Source: Ipomoea triloba (Eukaryota > Streptophyta > Magnoliopsida > Solanales > Convolvulaceae). Taken from it: a stretch of DNA of 64,000 bases. The translations under genes were made by a program, and so were the position numbers. Location of the stretch: positions 15,525,457 to 15,589,456 of the forward strand of contig NC_044922.1 in assembly GCF_003576645.1 (NCBI RefSeq). The letters run 5' to 3'. The first letter of the stretch is position 1. Every line of letters begins with the position of its first letter. Below the pieces are notes generated by a model. That model was not told the DNA's origin and ran no database searches. It was given only the letters and a program-made list of their open reading frames with translations. Below are positions 32,572 to 47,289 of this stretch, piece by piece.

Positions 32572-33849
32572 AATTATGAGAAAGTAAGCCGTTACTATTT
32601 CTTTTCAAACGTTTTCAGCCCGAAAAAACTAAGTTCTCACCATCATGGTTCGAACCGGTTCAAACGTATAACGATTCATTTGAAATGGTAACTGGAATGT
32701 CCTTACAGTACATGGTAGTTGGTCCAATCCTCCCATTTTAATTTCATGTGCTCCATTTACTTATTTAATTATGATAAGTTGTTTTATTTAATTTATATAT
32801 TGATACCTACATACACCAAAATTATCTTTACCATCTAACATGACAATAAATTTCTTTTAATTCTGATAGGAATTATACTTTACCCTTATACTTATACACG
32901 TGCTCGGTACTGGGGGACTGGAATGTTCATTTTCCGAGCATATCCAACCACATTGTGTTTTGTCCGATTTGTGCCAAGTAAAAAGATAGTTCCTTTAGGA
33001 TTAGTAGTAGTTGCTCTTTGCACCCGTGATAGGGTTCCCATTTACATATGACCGGGAAGGCTATCCTGAGTATCGAACCTCCATTATTAAAAGACAAATA
33101 TAACTTGATCGCATTGCCTGATTATATCATAATAATGCAAATGTCAGGAATCTCGTAACACATGGAATTATTAGGACCACCCCATCTATATAAAGCACAT
33201 TAAATGCCTGGACGAAATACTTTTGGACTTTACAAGATACTAGTCCTAAGCTGATCGAAAACGTCTATTCTCATATCTAGCTACATGAGTTCATACATTG
33301 TGACCGAATACAAACATATTTACATATTTGTCACATCAAATTTATTGGTTACCATAAATTGAGTGACCTAGTCTCGCATTTAAAAAAAAAATCTATTTAT
33401 TAATCAAATATGTATTATATAGTGTTACATTAAATTATGAATAAAAAAAACTGTGAAAATTTGTTGCGAAGTATGATTCAATAATTAAATAACAAATGAA
33501 CAATGTGTCCCCCTCCCTACCAAACTTGCGTCCATCAGTTCATATCAAATAAAAGCTTATAATAACTTAAATTAAAAGGTTTATCATTATTACAAATGAT
33601 TGAAGGTTATATTTATTTGAATAAGATTATTATTCACACGTGATTAACTTATTACTGGCGTGCTGACCTTTTACTCTTTTATATGACTTTGACTATAACC
33701 AGTTATATATATATTCTTTTATACTTTAATGTGGGCTCTGGGTAAAAGAAAAGCGGCGAATTATATGATTAGGCATGATTTACCTCACATTATAAATTTA
33801 TAATAATATCATCAATTTACTTTCTCAGCATACTGAAACACAAAGAGGA
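32572..33849. other. Intergenic, possible promoter region
   Basis: This is AT-rich sequence without genes. It may include distal promoter sequence of the BEL1-like gene. The 33376-33436 stretch (ATCTATTTATTAAT, ATATAGTGTTACAT) is related to the tandem repeat at 61320-61410. Confidence 0.4.
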
Positions 33850-33956
33850 ACAAAGAGTCAACAGTTATCTCCACTGAGACTCGAACCCACTCCCATCATT
33901 TATGTGGGAGTGTAAACAGGGACACCGGGTGCCACTAAACCACAAGGTCTTTGGCA
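33850..33956 (-). mobile_element. tRNA-derived SINE
   Basis: The reverse complement reads AAAGACCTTGTGGTTTAGTGG (box A) and GGGTTCGAGTCTC (box B). It is the same family as 14886-15000. The intervening TGTCCCTGTTTACACTCCC is longer than in that copy. Confidence 0.75.
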
Positions 33957-33981
33957 TATTATAAATTTATTACAAATTAAA

Positions 33982-34519
33982 GGAAAAAAAATCAAATAGA
34001 CCCCTGAATTTAATTCAAAAAAGTTAATAAAGCCTTTACATTTTCAAAAGTTGCAATTAAGCCTATAAACATGTAATTTTAGAGCATTGAAACTCATAAA
34101 CCGGTTGGTGACTAGTAATTATAGGTCACTAGGGTTTTGGTGAACCTCCAACAATATTTCATACGATAAACATCGGCAAAACAGTAGTTAGTGGGTTGCC
34201 TTCTCCGGCGAAGGAGAATGCATACCGGTTTACTCATCGTCTCCAGCGAAGGATAATTAAGGAGAAGGCAGACCAACTAGTCACCTTTTTCCAACGAAGG
34301 AGAAGGTGACCCACCGGCGATCGTTTCGCCGGTGTTTGTTGTTGGAAATATTTTCGGATGCTCACTGGAACCCAGTGACCTATAATTACATGTTATCAAT
34401 TGGTTTATGGACTTCAATGCTCCAAAATTACATGTTTGTGGATTTAGTTGCAACTTTTGAAAGTTTAAGGGTCTAATTGATTTTTTGAATAAAGTTTAGG
34501 GGCTATTTGATCATTTCCC
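33982..34519. mobile_element. Foldback Mutator-like MITE (538 bp)
   Basis: The ends (left GGAAAAAAAATCAAATAGAC; the right complement begins GGGAAATGATCAAATAGCCC) form arms of about 150 bp with ACATGTAATTTT and GACCTATAATTA. The flanks CAAATTAAA and TTAATTAAA match at seven of nine positions. The centre (about 34190-34340) is richer in GC, with repeated CTCCGGCGAAGGAGAA-type words. Confidence 0.75.
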
Positions 34520-36654
34520 TTAATTAAATATAGCAAATGATAGTGTAAATTCATTATAACAATATTCTAAGTCCATTTAAATTCACTAATTAATACTCAC
34601 TTGAACATATTTTATTTATTTATTGTATAAATAAAATTAATTTTACAAAATATATTATTAAAATCTTATAAATGACACTCATATTCATATATTTTTTCAA
34701 TATATCATTTCAATAATTGTATGAGGAGATTATATATAATAGTGACTTAATGAATTCATAGTCCTAATTTATGATAGTATTTAATGAGTCATTATTTATA
34801 AATTAACTTGTTTTCTATTTTAGTCTGAGTTGTTTACTTGTAAACTCGTGTTTTTGTTACTAAAACTTTCAATTATTTATGAACTTCGATAGACGACTTA
34901 GATTAAGTATCACTATTTACTTATACTCATTTTATATTGTAACTAACTCACCATTTAGCCAACAGCAATCCGACATAAATTATATGAAGCCTCATGGTAG
35001 GGAGAAAGTAACAAAAATCATTCTGGTGATTTAAAATGTACGTACGTGCACCATGAATAGCCACATCATTTATAATTGGCTCATAGCAACTTTTTTTAAA
35101 GTTAATTTCTATTTAGCCCAATACCTTGTGCCAAAGTGACATAACTGTAACTCTCCCAAATAGGGAGTACATTGATTCTTTGTACTACAATATGTTAAGA
35201 AAGTATATATGGACAGATACAGCATTGTAACAGAACCAATAATACACAAAAAAAAGTGATGGATAAATACACATAAGGACTACCCGTGAGGTCATCCGGT
35301 TGGCCTACAGTGTGACGCACTCCGCAAGCGCACCACATCAATTCACTTGCATATGGAAGCATTAAATGCATAGCCGACTCACTTAGTATAGATAGGAGGG
35401 TCCTCCCCTTCACTTGTCATATTCATCTCATCACTATGTAACATCACAACACTTGTGATTTACTTTACATTGTAACTAACTCACTTGTAATCACTTGTTA
35501 CTTGTAATACAACATAGCCTCAGACCGACCCACTGACCAACCGAGCGCCTTCTTTTACTTATTCGCAACATACGTATTCGTAGTGTAAGTGTAACCTTCG
35601 GTACCATTTAAGTAATACTCCGTAATAATCATCATGCACATGCATACACTATATATACATATATATTTTATACTCTTCAAGAGTAATAATGTATATATAC
35701 ATTATATATTGCGGTAATATAAAAAATAAGTTTAAGTTCATTTAAATTTTAATTAGTAAGAATTAGTTAGTTATTTCTAAGAATATAAATATCAATTTTA
35801 TAAAAAATGATTTACATTATTATTATAATATAAATATCTAAAATCTAAATACAAAAACTTATACGCGTGAATCAATGTTATTACTCATGATTTATATATG
35901 TATGATGGGGCAAAGGACGCTTGGGGTACCAGAGGACTTGAACCCAAGACTTTCAACATAATAATACAAGTTCTTAACCACCAAATCACATAAGATCTTA
36001 TTTTTTTATAATTAGGGTGAGAAGTTCCACTTATGCATGGGTGCACTGGAAGTAAAGTAATGGGTGACACGTGTATTGAAGGCAACTCGATGCCGTCCAT
36101 TTGTCAACAACCCATGAATCCTACAACTAGATAAATAGTCACCCTTCCCTCCACTTTAAAGGCATCCCTTTACTCACCAAACGCCTCCTAGTCCATTGGT
36201 CTGAGTCTTCTCTATCCTGCCGACACGCTAGGGTTTGAATCCTGTTGGTAACATATAGTTTTGTTTTATTTGTGCTAGTCCTTTAGCTTAGTTATTTATT
36301 ATTCGGGCTGCCATTTTGGGCCCATTCAATTCCTTAGAGCTATAGTATTTATTATTTATGTATTCTTTGGGCCTCCATTTTGGGCCAATATCTCGGGCTT
36401 TATACATACTATTTTCTTCTTACCCCATTCTGTACCCCTATACCCAGTTTATGGTGGACCCTATCCTAATAAAATCATCAGTGTATTTCTTTGCTAACTG
36501 AGTTATACATTGCGCTATAAATATTGTACTAATGTTTTTATCAGGGAAAATAATCTTACATCGTTAAACTTCGATTAGTACATATATTACGGAGTAAATG
36601 TTACCATTATTGTATTTATTAATTTATCAATAAATATAATAATAGTATAATATT
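34520..36654. other. Intergenic with repeat remnants
   Basis: No gene. 35630-35880 is an uninterrupted piece of the Helitron-like family of 2738-13956. At 35925-36005 a tRNA-like stretch (minus; GATTTGGTGGTTAAGAAC, GGGTTCAAGTCCTC) and at 36180-36262 another (plus; GGGTTTGAATCC) are SINE candidates. 36262-36485 holds two copies of GGGC-GCCATTTTGGGCC and ends with AATAAAATCATCA, possibly a solo LTR. Confidence 0.45.
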
Positions 36655-37277
36655 TGTAAAGTAATGTACAATTGTACCATTATAGAAATATATACAAAAA
36701 ATATTAGTAACATTATGACCTAAATCATTCCAATAATGCAAAAACATAATTAAAATGTTGAGTATTGTTCTAAATAATCAAAATATGATTAATTAAACGG
36801 AATAAAAAAAAACTTAATCTAGAATTATTTTTTTTAAAATGCAAGAAAATGATTTCAAGGTTCCTTATTTGTAATCTTTGATGTTCAAATTTGGATGCTA
36901 TGTATATAGTGACTAATTAATTGACCAAAGTTCATCTTGAATGCTATATTGTATTTTTTTTATTTAATACATATAACATATTCATAGTATACTTTCAACA
37001 ATTATGCCAATTCTAATTGGGATGAGATTTGAAGATATGACCTTTCTTATGGAAATCAATGAATAAGTTAATAACAAATAATTAACGAAATACTCCGTTA
37101 CAAAAGTTTATACTGACGGAATGTGAGGTATTTATTAAAAGTAAATGATATAATAGAGGGTAAAGTAGGAAAAATAAAAATAAAAAAATACTGAAATAAA
37201 AATAATCTAAATCATTAATTTCATCAAATAATTTGGCGGTCATTTTTAGTTCTTATTATAGGCATAACTTTATTGGC

Positions 37278-37285
<8 letters not shown>
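36655..37285 (+). repeat. Duplicated block, copy 1
   Basis: About 620 bp matches 38815-39400 in the same orientation throughout (e.g. GACTAATTAATTGACCAAAG / GGCTAATTAATTGACCAAAG and ACTTTATTGGCTCTT). In both places the block ends in a (TA)n array that runs into an assembly gap. No coding sequence is present. This is probably part of a larger mobile element whose interior is the array. Confidence 0.85.
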
Positions 37286-38814
<1,529 letters not shown>

Positions 38815-39400
38815 ATTATAGAAATATAAACAAAAATTATTAATATCATAATGACCAAAATCATTCCCAATCATGCAAAAACATGATTAAAATATTGATT
38901 CTTATTCTAAATAATAAAAAAGAAGATTAATTAAGCGAAAAAAAAAAAACTTAGCATAAATTTGATTTTATAAAAATGTAAAAACATGATTTTCAAAATT
39001 TCTTATTTGTAAATTGTAATATTTGATGCTCAACTTTGAATGCTATGTATATAATTTGGCTAATTAATTGACCAAAGTTCATAAATAATTATGTTAACTT
39101 TGATTGGGATGAGACTCAAACCTAAGACATTTCTTATGGAATTCAATAAGTCAAAAATAATAAATAATTAAAGGAATATTCCATTACTAAAGATTACACT
39201 GATAGAGTTACAAGGGTATTTAGATAGGAAAATTAAATGACATATAAAGGATAAAATATGAAAATAAAAAATTATTAAAATCTAAATAATCTGAACCATT
39301 CATTTCATTAAACAATTACACCAACATTTTTCATTTTTTAGTTCTCGTTCATTTTTTTGTTCTTGTTATGAGCCTAACTTTATTGGCTCTTATTAGATTT
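38815..39400 (+). repeat. Duplicated block, copy 2
   Basis: This is a direct copy of 36655-37285, diverged by substitutions and small indels. It is followed by a (GT)n and (TA)n array entering the second gap. Confidence 0.85.
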
Positions 39401-39409
39401 GTATATTGT

Positions 39410-40945
<1,536 letters not shown>

Positions 40946-42071
40946 TATATATATATATATATATATATACTGGGCTGGGGAATTTATTCGTACACGTACA
41001 CGTGTAGGGTGGATCCTAGTAATAGCACCAAGGACGGTTACGTTAGTGAAGAGGGCTATGGGCAGAGGAGATTTAACGTGAGTAGGCCGTTAGATTTGAC
41101 GGCGAATATTGTCACAGTCAAATGAATCTTTACGAAAAGAAATGGGATTGCTTGCTTACGGATGATATGATTTTTGAATTGAAATTTGGGAGTCACCTCT
41201 ATTTTCACTTTCCATTTTAATGTCCTCCAACAACCAATACGGATTAAAACTTTCTCAATTTTAATACCAATAATTAGATTTATGATAAAATTTGTAACCG
41301 ATACTCAAAATTCAAAAATATATTTTAAATAAACTTATTTTATAATTTTAATCGACAAATGATAAACGGAATATATTGAAATAAATTAGTATAGATTACA
41401 TATATATATATATAATTGGTTTAAATCAATACTATTTTATACTTCCTCTATAACATATCATGTAATCATTTTATTTAATGAAGTTTGTTAAAATTATTTA
41501 CAATTCAATTTATGAGGATTGTATATTTACATTTGCTAATTTAGAACATGATCAAGTACACCGCACATGATAAAATAGTAGCACTAAGGTTAAATTTAAC
41601 TTCCAATAATGAGTAATTCAACCAATTGGGTGCCTTGTAAGCGGTTTCCTAGAATAATTGCAATTTTAGAAGTTTGGTACTCTATCCTTCAAAAAAAAAA
41701 AAAAAGAAGTTTGGTACTCTAAATAATAGTTCAACTTTGGACATGATAAATATAATTGTTGGGCATCAGTTTGGAGGGTTGAGTCTAGCCATCAAAACAT
41801 GACGCTGACTACCACAAAAGTATAAAGAAATAAAATCTTTTATACTAGTTAGACCATCCTCAATAGCAATGATTTTTTTTATTTTTTTTTGAAGTGCTAA
41901 TTAGGATAAGGAGGAGGGAAAGAGCATAAGGGAAAAAAACAAAGAAAGAAAAAACAGGTGGGCGCCGGGCAAAATAAATAAATACTGGGTGTTAACGCAC
42001 ATGCACCATTTGGGCGCGCAGTGTGCCTTTCACGCCTAAATAGGGAAAGCATTTAAAAAAAAAACCGACCC
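40946..42071. other. Intergenic
   Basis: (TA)n lies at 40943-40969. No gene is seen. The 41860-42070 stretch (GACCATCCTCAATAG, GTGCTAATTAGGATAAGGAGG, GGGCGCGCAGTGTGCC) is related to the element at 44643-45062. A retroposon stub sits at 41685. Confidence 0.45.
41685..41704 (+). mobile_element. Retroposon stub (20 nt)
   Basis: AGAAGTTTGGTACTCTA (17 bp) is present on both sides (41668-41684, 41705-41721) of TCCTTC plus an A run. Only the tail of a LINE-mobilised RNA was inserted. Confidence 0.92.
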
Positions 42072-42168
42072 AGGGAAAATCGTCACTTGTCGAAATTGAA
42101 CCCGAGTTCTCCCAAAATTCTTCCCTACAAATAGAGCTCACTTATCACTTGAGCTACCCCATTGGGCT
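42072..42168 (-). mobile_element. tRNA-like SINE candidate
   Basis: The reverse complement has GGTAGCTCAAGTGATAAGTG (box A) and CTCGGGTTCAATTTC (box B) at tRNA-like spacing. It is not a tRNA gene, since no acceptor stem pairing was seen. It is distinct from the AAAGACCTTGTGG family. Confidence 0.5.
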
Positions 42169-42183
42169 ATCATACCTTCTCTA

Positions 42184-42277
42184 TGTTGAGCATATAATAC
42201 GCAAATATAAATGTGCAATTTAATTATCATCTTAGCATTTTAGTTGAGATAAAACACATTTCAATTTGGTATCAAAG
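42184..42277 (+). mobile_element. TRIM-like mini-LTR with primer-binding site
   Basis: A 75 bp TG...CA block (TGTTGAGCATATAATAC to AAAACACA) is followed six bases later by TTTGGTATCAAAG, close to the initiator-Met tRNA primer-binding site TGGTATCAGAGC. It is the same family as 28060 and 63786. No second LTR or internal ORF is seen. Confidence 0.6.
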
Positions 42278-42289
42278 TCAACCCATATC

Positions 42290-43042
42290 AAAGATCTTTC
42301 TTTTGTTGTAGTGATTTTTTTTAAATACTACTAACACTATTATAATGCAGTATGTGTATCTTAACAATTGACATATCACACCATTCACTTTCATTTTTCT
42401 AACGATAATCCGCATTGCGCCGCCGCAATCTTACGCGGCATGTGCTGCTCATCGAAAGTCAATGAAGAGAATTGCCGCTAACTGGTTGATAATGCCACTT
42501 CTTATATGCATTATTAATATCAAGCACAATTTTGTGTAGGCCGTCTCACGTATTATATTCTTTCCCATGTAATGAATCGGGTCAAAATTGTCTCACGTAT
42601 TCAATGTTATTTTTCAATGGTATGATATTAGACACGATCCTTCAAACTTTTGTCCAACAATCCCTTGTAGTACCTATTAACCTCAATTGCATAATATATT
42701 TTTAATGTTATATTAAAAATATTTCAAAGTAAAATTCAATAGTGTATCCTCAATATTGAGCTAGCTTCTACTTTTTATTTTTGCTTCTAACGTCGGATTA
42801 CTCTTCATTCATGTACCAAAGCATTCAAGTTTTACATTTATTTTATTTTATTTTATTTTTGCAATTTAGGAAAGAAAGTTTAGAAACTTTTTACGTTTAA
42901 CGTATATAAGGTGATTCGTTGAAAGAAAATAATGAAAAATATGTTAAGTTATTCGGATATTTTTGACAATAGATATAATATTTTTTCATTGAATATAATA
43001 GGCTTTGTGTGTAATCTAGTCAAACTAGTTTTGTTAATAATA
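42290..43042. other. Intergenic, no gene seen
   Basis: This is AT-rich sequence; only low-complexity stretches and the 9 bp duplication of the next element are visible. Confidence 0.5.
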
Positions 43043-43648
43043 GGCTAAAGTGTCATCTAGCACCATGAACTATATCCAATTATTCATGCCACACCCTGAA
43101 CTTTCATATCGTATATATCGAGCCGCAAACCAAAATAAAAAATTCACCTAGAACTTTTAGTAGGTTTCCAGGTCTTCCTGCTGACATGCCGCAGGTTTCC
43201 AAGTGATATGACATTTCTTTTAACCTTATGTTGTCCATGTAAGCGTTTACATGTTTATAATTAAAAAAAATTATTATATTAAAATAACCATAATTTTCTT
43301 CTCTTTATTTTCATAATGAATACTTTTCAATTTTGCAATTCCAATGTTTCAAATTTTTTTTTTCTGAATTTATATTTTTTGGCTAATTTATTGTTTAGTA
43401 TTTTTTAATTTTCCAAATTTATAGAAATGCTAATTTTTTTTGTTTGTATTTTAAAAAAATATTTTTAATATATAAATGCTTACATGGACAACATAAGGTT
43501 AAAAGAAATGCCACATCACTTGAAAACCTACGCCAAGTCAGCAGGAAGACTTGGAAACCTGCTAAAAGTTCTAGGTGAATTTTTTATTTTGGTTTGAGGC
43601 TCGATATATACTATATGAAAGTTCATGGTGCTAGATGACACTTTAGCC
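43043..43648. mobile_element. Foldback Mutator-like MITE (606 bp), well preserved
   Basis: TTAATAATA flanks both sides (43034-43042, 43649-43657). The first 29 bp of the two ends (starting GGCTAAAGTGTCATCTAGCA) are identical. The left arm has an extra segment of about 33 bp (around 43072-43104) bounded by the repeated word TGAACT, missing in the right arm. The arms total about 220 bp each around an AT-rich core. This is probably a recent insertion. Confidence 0.93.
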
Positions 43649-43657
43649 TTAATAATA

Positions 43658-44642
43658 ACATAGACATTTAGAGCATATTTAGCTGGATGGAAAAAGTTTT
43701 ATAAAAAAAAAATTCTTTAAATTTAAGGAAAATAGAATTTTGTTTCATATGGTTGTCCAATAATTTCTTTTTATTAATCAAATAATAAAATAATAGAATC
43801 AATCTTGTTAGTATTTTTTTTAATAAAATTTTAATTTCATTTTACCTCAAATATTTTCTGTAAACCAAACTTGGCCTTAAAGATTAAGTCTAAAATATGA
43901 TACTCCATATAAGTAAAAGATTAAAATGGTTATTTTTTCCTAATACGGAATATTATTTTATCTCAATTGTAAAAGGAGGATAAAAATAAATTATTGCATT
44001 GGTGAACCCTTAGCTAAAGTAAAAGTGAAACTTTTACACAGAACAGTCACAGTAAATGTTGCAATTATTATTAGCCCGTAAAACAAAGGGATTGCGACAG
44101 GGGGCATTTGACTGGTCCTTGGGGGTTGCACCCTCTGCCCTAGGATTTAACAAAGCTGGATTTTGATGCATTGCACTGGAGTTGAGTGGAGTGGATATAC
44201 CCTTATTAAAGAAAGATCTTTTGGCCATGCCCAGTGCCCATCTTACCATTTACCCATAAAAAAAGTGTTAACCATTTTTATTTTTAAAAGTAAATTTTAT
44301 CAGTTTATAATAATTGATAAACATGCTATATAGTACTTACTCTGTCCCTAATTCCTTGTTACATTTAGACCAACTTCATTTTTGAGATCTTTGAGTTGTT
44401 TTTTGTTATAGTCATGAAGGAAAGAGTAGGTAGATAGAAGTAAAAAAGGGAAAAACAATTGACAGAAAAAGTAAAAAAGAAAAAATAATGGCCATTAACA
44501 CGTCCAGCTGGGCGCAGCAAGTGCGTCTAACGCGCACTTGTATGCTACTTTTTCATTGTTATTGGCAACTAATAGGTCCCATTCAAAAATCAAATTTACG
44601 GTAGTAAAAAGTTTCAGAAAAGCACCTCCCCAGTTTGTTAAA
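43658..44642. other. Intergenic; odd GC-richer patch at 44030-44250
   Basis: A stretch with CTTGGGGGTTGCACCCTCTG and open frames on both strands stands out from its AT-rich surroundings. I could not identify a protein in either direction. Near 44500-44560, CTGGGCGCAGCAAGTGCGTC resembles a word in 41990-42050. Confidence 0.35.
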
Positions 44643-45062
44643 AAAACCTAACCTAGGGCAACCTCAATAGTAGTAGCCTTTTTTTTTTCTTTTTTCTTTT
44701 TTCTTTTTTTAGGTGCTAATTAGGAGATAAAAGGAAGGAGAGAGAAAAGGAAAATGATGGGAAAAAAAACAGGTTTGACACGGAAAAAAAAAAACAAAAC
44801 AAAACAAAACAAAAAACACACTAGTCAGCCCGTGCAGTCCGACTGGCGCTATAAGTGTGCGAAATGCGCAGCAATACTTTGTCTTCCCCACTTTCTCTGT
44901 GTTGCGGGACTCACAAAAAAACTAAGTGCTTGCAAGAAGACTCCAACTCTTCCATCTCGTCCATATAAATCATGCTCTCCTAAAAAATTGAGCAAAAACC
45001 ACTATTGTGGTTGCTCTATGCAAAAACCAATCAAAAAATTTCTAATGGAATGCTCTTACTTT
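44643..45062. mobile_element. Probable MITE remnant
   Basis: Left GGGCAACCTCAATAG and right (complement) GAGCATTCCATTAG are weak inverted ends. Internal GTGCTAATTAGGAG and C/G-rich words match 41860-42070. Runs of A/T pyrimidine and purine occur near 44680-44820. No target duplication was established. Confidence 0.4.
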
Positions 45063-45350
45063 TAGCAAGATTTTTAATACAACAAAAAATGTTACTTAGT
45101 ATTTTTTTTTTTTTTGCGGAGTCCATAAAAAGTATAGTAGGTGCCATCTGTACAAAATAAAATTGTACATATTTGATATTTCATTAATTGTCTAGAAAAT
45201 TGAAAACGTCAAAAGGATAAATTGAGAAATGCAGAATTATAATAATGTTCAATTTTTAAAAGAAGACACACAATTTTGGGACAAGTTAAAAACAAAAGTC
45301 AGGTAAAATGAAACGGGGTGAGTAGTAAAAAGTTAATACCTACTTTTCTA

Positions 45351-45551
45351 GAGTTTATTACTGAAATAGTTCCTCGACTATTGCGAAATTATCGATTTGG
45401 TCGTCGACAATTTTTATTGCCCAATTAAGTTCTCGGCTTTGAAAATTTTAACCAATTTGATCATTCGTTTATTTTTGTGTTAAACAACCGTTAAATCGGG
45501 ACCAAATTGATAATTTCGCAATAGTCGATGGACCATTTCGATAATAAACTC
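45351..45551. mobile_element. Foldback MITE (201 bp)
   Basis: The ends GAGTTTATTACTGAAAT and complement GAGTTTATTATCGAAAT pair through CGACTATTGCGAAATTATC. The flanks ACTTTTCTA and ATTTTTATA match at seven of nine positions. The arm words (CGACTATTG, TTTGGTC) are shared with 6328-6928. Confidence 0.75.
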
Positions 45552-45593
45552 ATTTTTATACTTGCGTTATGTTTTGGGTTAGATTATTTTCTA

Positions 45594-45966
45594 GAGTTAA
45601 TTCTATTTTTGGTCCTAGATTTATAGGTGACAATCCACTTTTAGTCCATTTTTATTAAAACATTCACTTTTGGTCCTAGTATTATTGTGACATGACCATT
45701 TTTGGTCCTTTATCAACAAATCAGTTTAAATATCATTAAATAGAAGAATATTTTGGTCTTCAATTATAAATATTTTCAAAAAAATAAACATAAAAAATAT
45801 ACTGGTTCAACATACTTTGTATAAGAAAGATCGAAATGTCTTTGTATTTAACAATATTTCAACGACTTTGTTGCTGAAGGACTAAAATTGGTCATGCCAC
45901 AATAATACTAGGACCAAATGAGGATGTTCTAATAAAAATTGACTAAAAGTGGATTGGAATTAACTC
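45594..45966. mobile_element. Foldback Mutator-like MITE (373 bp)
   Basis: TATTTTCTA lies at both flanks (45585-45593, 45967-45975). The ends are GAGTTAATTC and its complement. The arms repeat TTTTGGTCCTAG-TATTATTGTGACATG. It is only 42 bp from the previous foldback element. Confidence 0.9.
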
Positions 45967-45975
45967 TATTTTCTA

Positions 45976-46440
45976 AATAAAAGTCAAGGCATCACAGAAT
46001 CTTGGATAATCAAGGTAATATGTTTATCTCAAGGAAGGTAATATGAGATTTTAGGAATGTAAGATTACTTTATGTGTTGGGTTTAGATTGTGGAATATAA
46101 TATTATCTTGTTTGGGTTATGGTTATATTTTATGTTATTTTGATCAGTTCTGTTGGTCACATTGATGAAATTTAAGAACAATGATTCGGATCAAGTCTCA
46201 AAGTGCGGGAACTTTTTGTGCGCAGTAAATAAATGTCTAATCTCTGTATATAATTGAGTTACCATAATTAACATTCTCCTAGATGTTCTGTCAGGATGTA
46301 AGGGTCCTTATGTTGGGGATTGAATCTTTTGGAAACATCAAAGTATTAAGGAGTTCAAATTCACCTCAACCTGTAACTTTGACTATTTAAGCTCCCAGCT
46401 TGGAAAACAAAAACAGTTTAAATTAATAATTTATATAATT
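45976..46440. other. Intergenic, no gene seen
   Basis: Nothing beyond AT-rich sequence and weak SINE-like words (TTGGGGATTGAATC near 46315). Confidence 0.45.
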
Positions 46441-46466
46441 AAATAATTAAATTGGAGTGATTCAAT

Positions 46467-46700
46467 TCAAAACTCTTGTCTGTATCTCTCTACCAAAAGC
46501 CTGCAAAATTCGCAGCTTTCTTTATTGCTCACGAACATAGCTGCCCTTTCCCTCAGAAATTTCCCAATGTTCATGTTCATGCCAAACTCTGAGATGATGC
46601 CACTCTTTTGCTGTCCGCCGTCCGATGTTGTCCCAGAAAGCCGACCAACTGGACCATCCAACGGCTGGGGGGAGACCGGCGAAGCACAACAGGGTTAATG
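46467..46700 (-). pseudogene. Exon-like fragment, not recognised
   Basis: On the minus strand a TCTCCCCCCAG acceptor near 46669 is followed by CCGTTGGATGGTCC and an open frame (DGPVGRLSGTTSDGGQQ, GIISEFGMNMNIGKFLRERA, CEFCRLLVERYRQEF) to a TGA at 46467. Balanced codon use and the splice site suggest a real terminal exon, either of a gene relic or captured DNA. No upstream exon was found on this strand. I do not recognise the family. Confidence 0.45.
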
Positions 46701-46779
46701 TTTTTCAGACGTAATCAATTACTGTATATAATATTCCCCTTTTAATATAAAACAAAACAGAAAAAAAAAATGTTTAAAG

Positions 46780-47010
46780 AGTGATGACTAGGTGCAGATG
46801 AGAAGCTGGCAGGAGATGGGAAAGAAAGAAAAGAAGGGATTGACAACCGTCAGATCTCGATCAGAGGGCTGGCTTTCATTGATATTGATGATGCCCTCTG
46901 CTCATCACACTGGTTACTGTCCAATCCTACTTGAAGAATTCACAGATACTGTTGTTTGGCGCAAGTCCTATGCTGGCTTCCACTGTTTCAATTCCTAGGG
47001 TTTGCAACTT
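46780..47010 (+). other. Second exon-like stretch, uncertain
   Basis: A plus-strand frame of 68 codons (with SEGWLSLILMMPSAHHTGYC, then TDTVVWRKSYAGFHCF) is GC-richer than its neighbours and lies 120 bp from the minus-strand exon-like fragment. It could be part of the same captured segment. No domain is recognised. Confidence 0.3.
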
Positions 47011-47184
47011 TGCATGTGTCTGTGGACTCTGATTTTTTTATAATTTTATGGGGTTGAATATAACTAGAAAAATATTACATGGACTTCCATTTTTCTTGAG
47101 GTTCACATGATGAAAAAATATTTATCTTGTTTGTCACATAATGAAGTAAAAGTGAGAGAGTATATGTACTAGAATTCATATTCT

Positions 47185-47283
47185 TTTTTATCTATTCATA
47201 TTTCATAACTAGATTCTCAACCTGAGGCTCAAACTCACAACCTCGGGAGCAACTTGATGCCACTGGACCACAAGGTCCTTGAC
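47185..47283 (-). mobile_element. tRNA-derived SINE
   Basis: The reverse complement has AAGGACCTTGTGGTCCAGTGG and GAGTTTGAGCCTCAGG. It is the same family as 14886-15000. A T run near 47183 marks its tail. Confidence 0.7.
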
Positions 47284-47289
47284 AGAATG

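Noticed and set aside
44034..44249. Small protein-coding gene on the minus strand
   Set aside because: The start, composition and lack of homology motifs do not support it. The patch is described only as GC-richer sequence.
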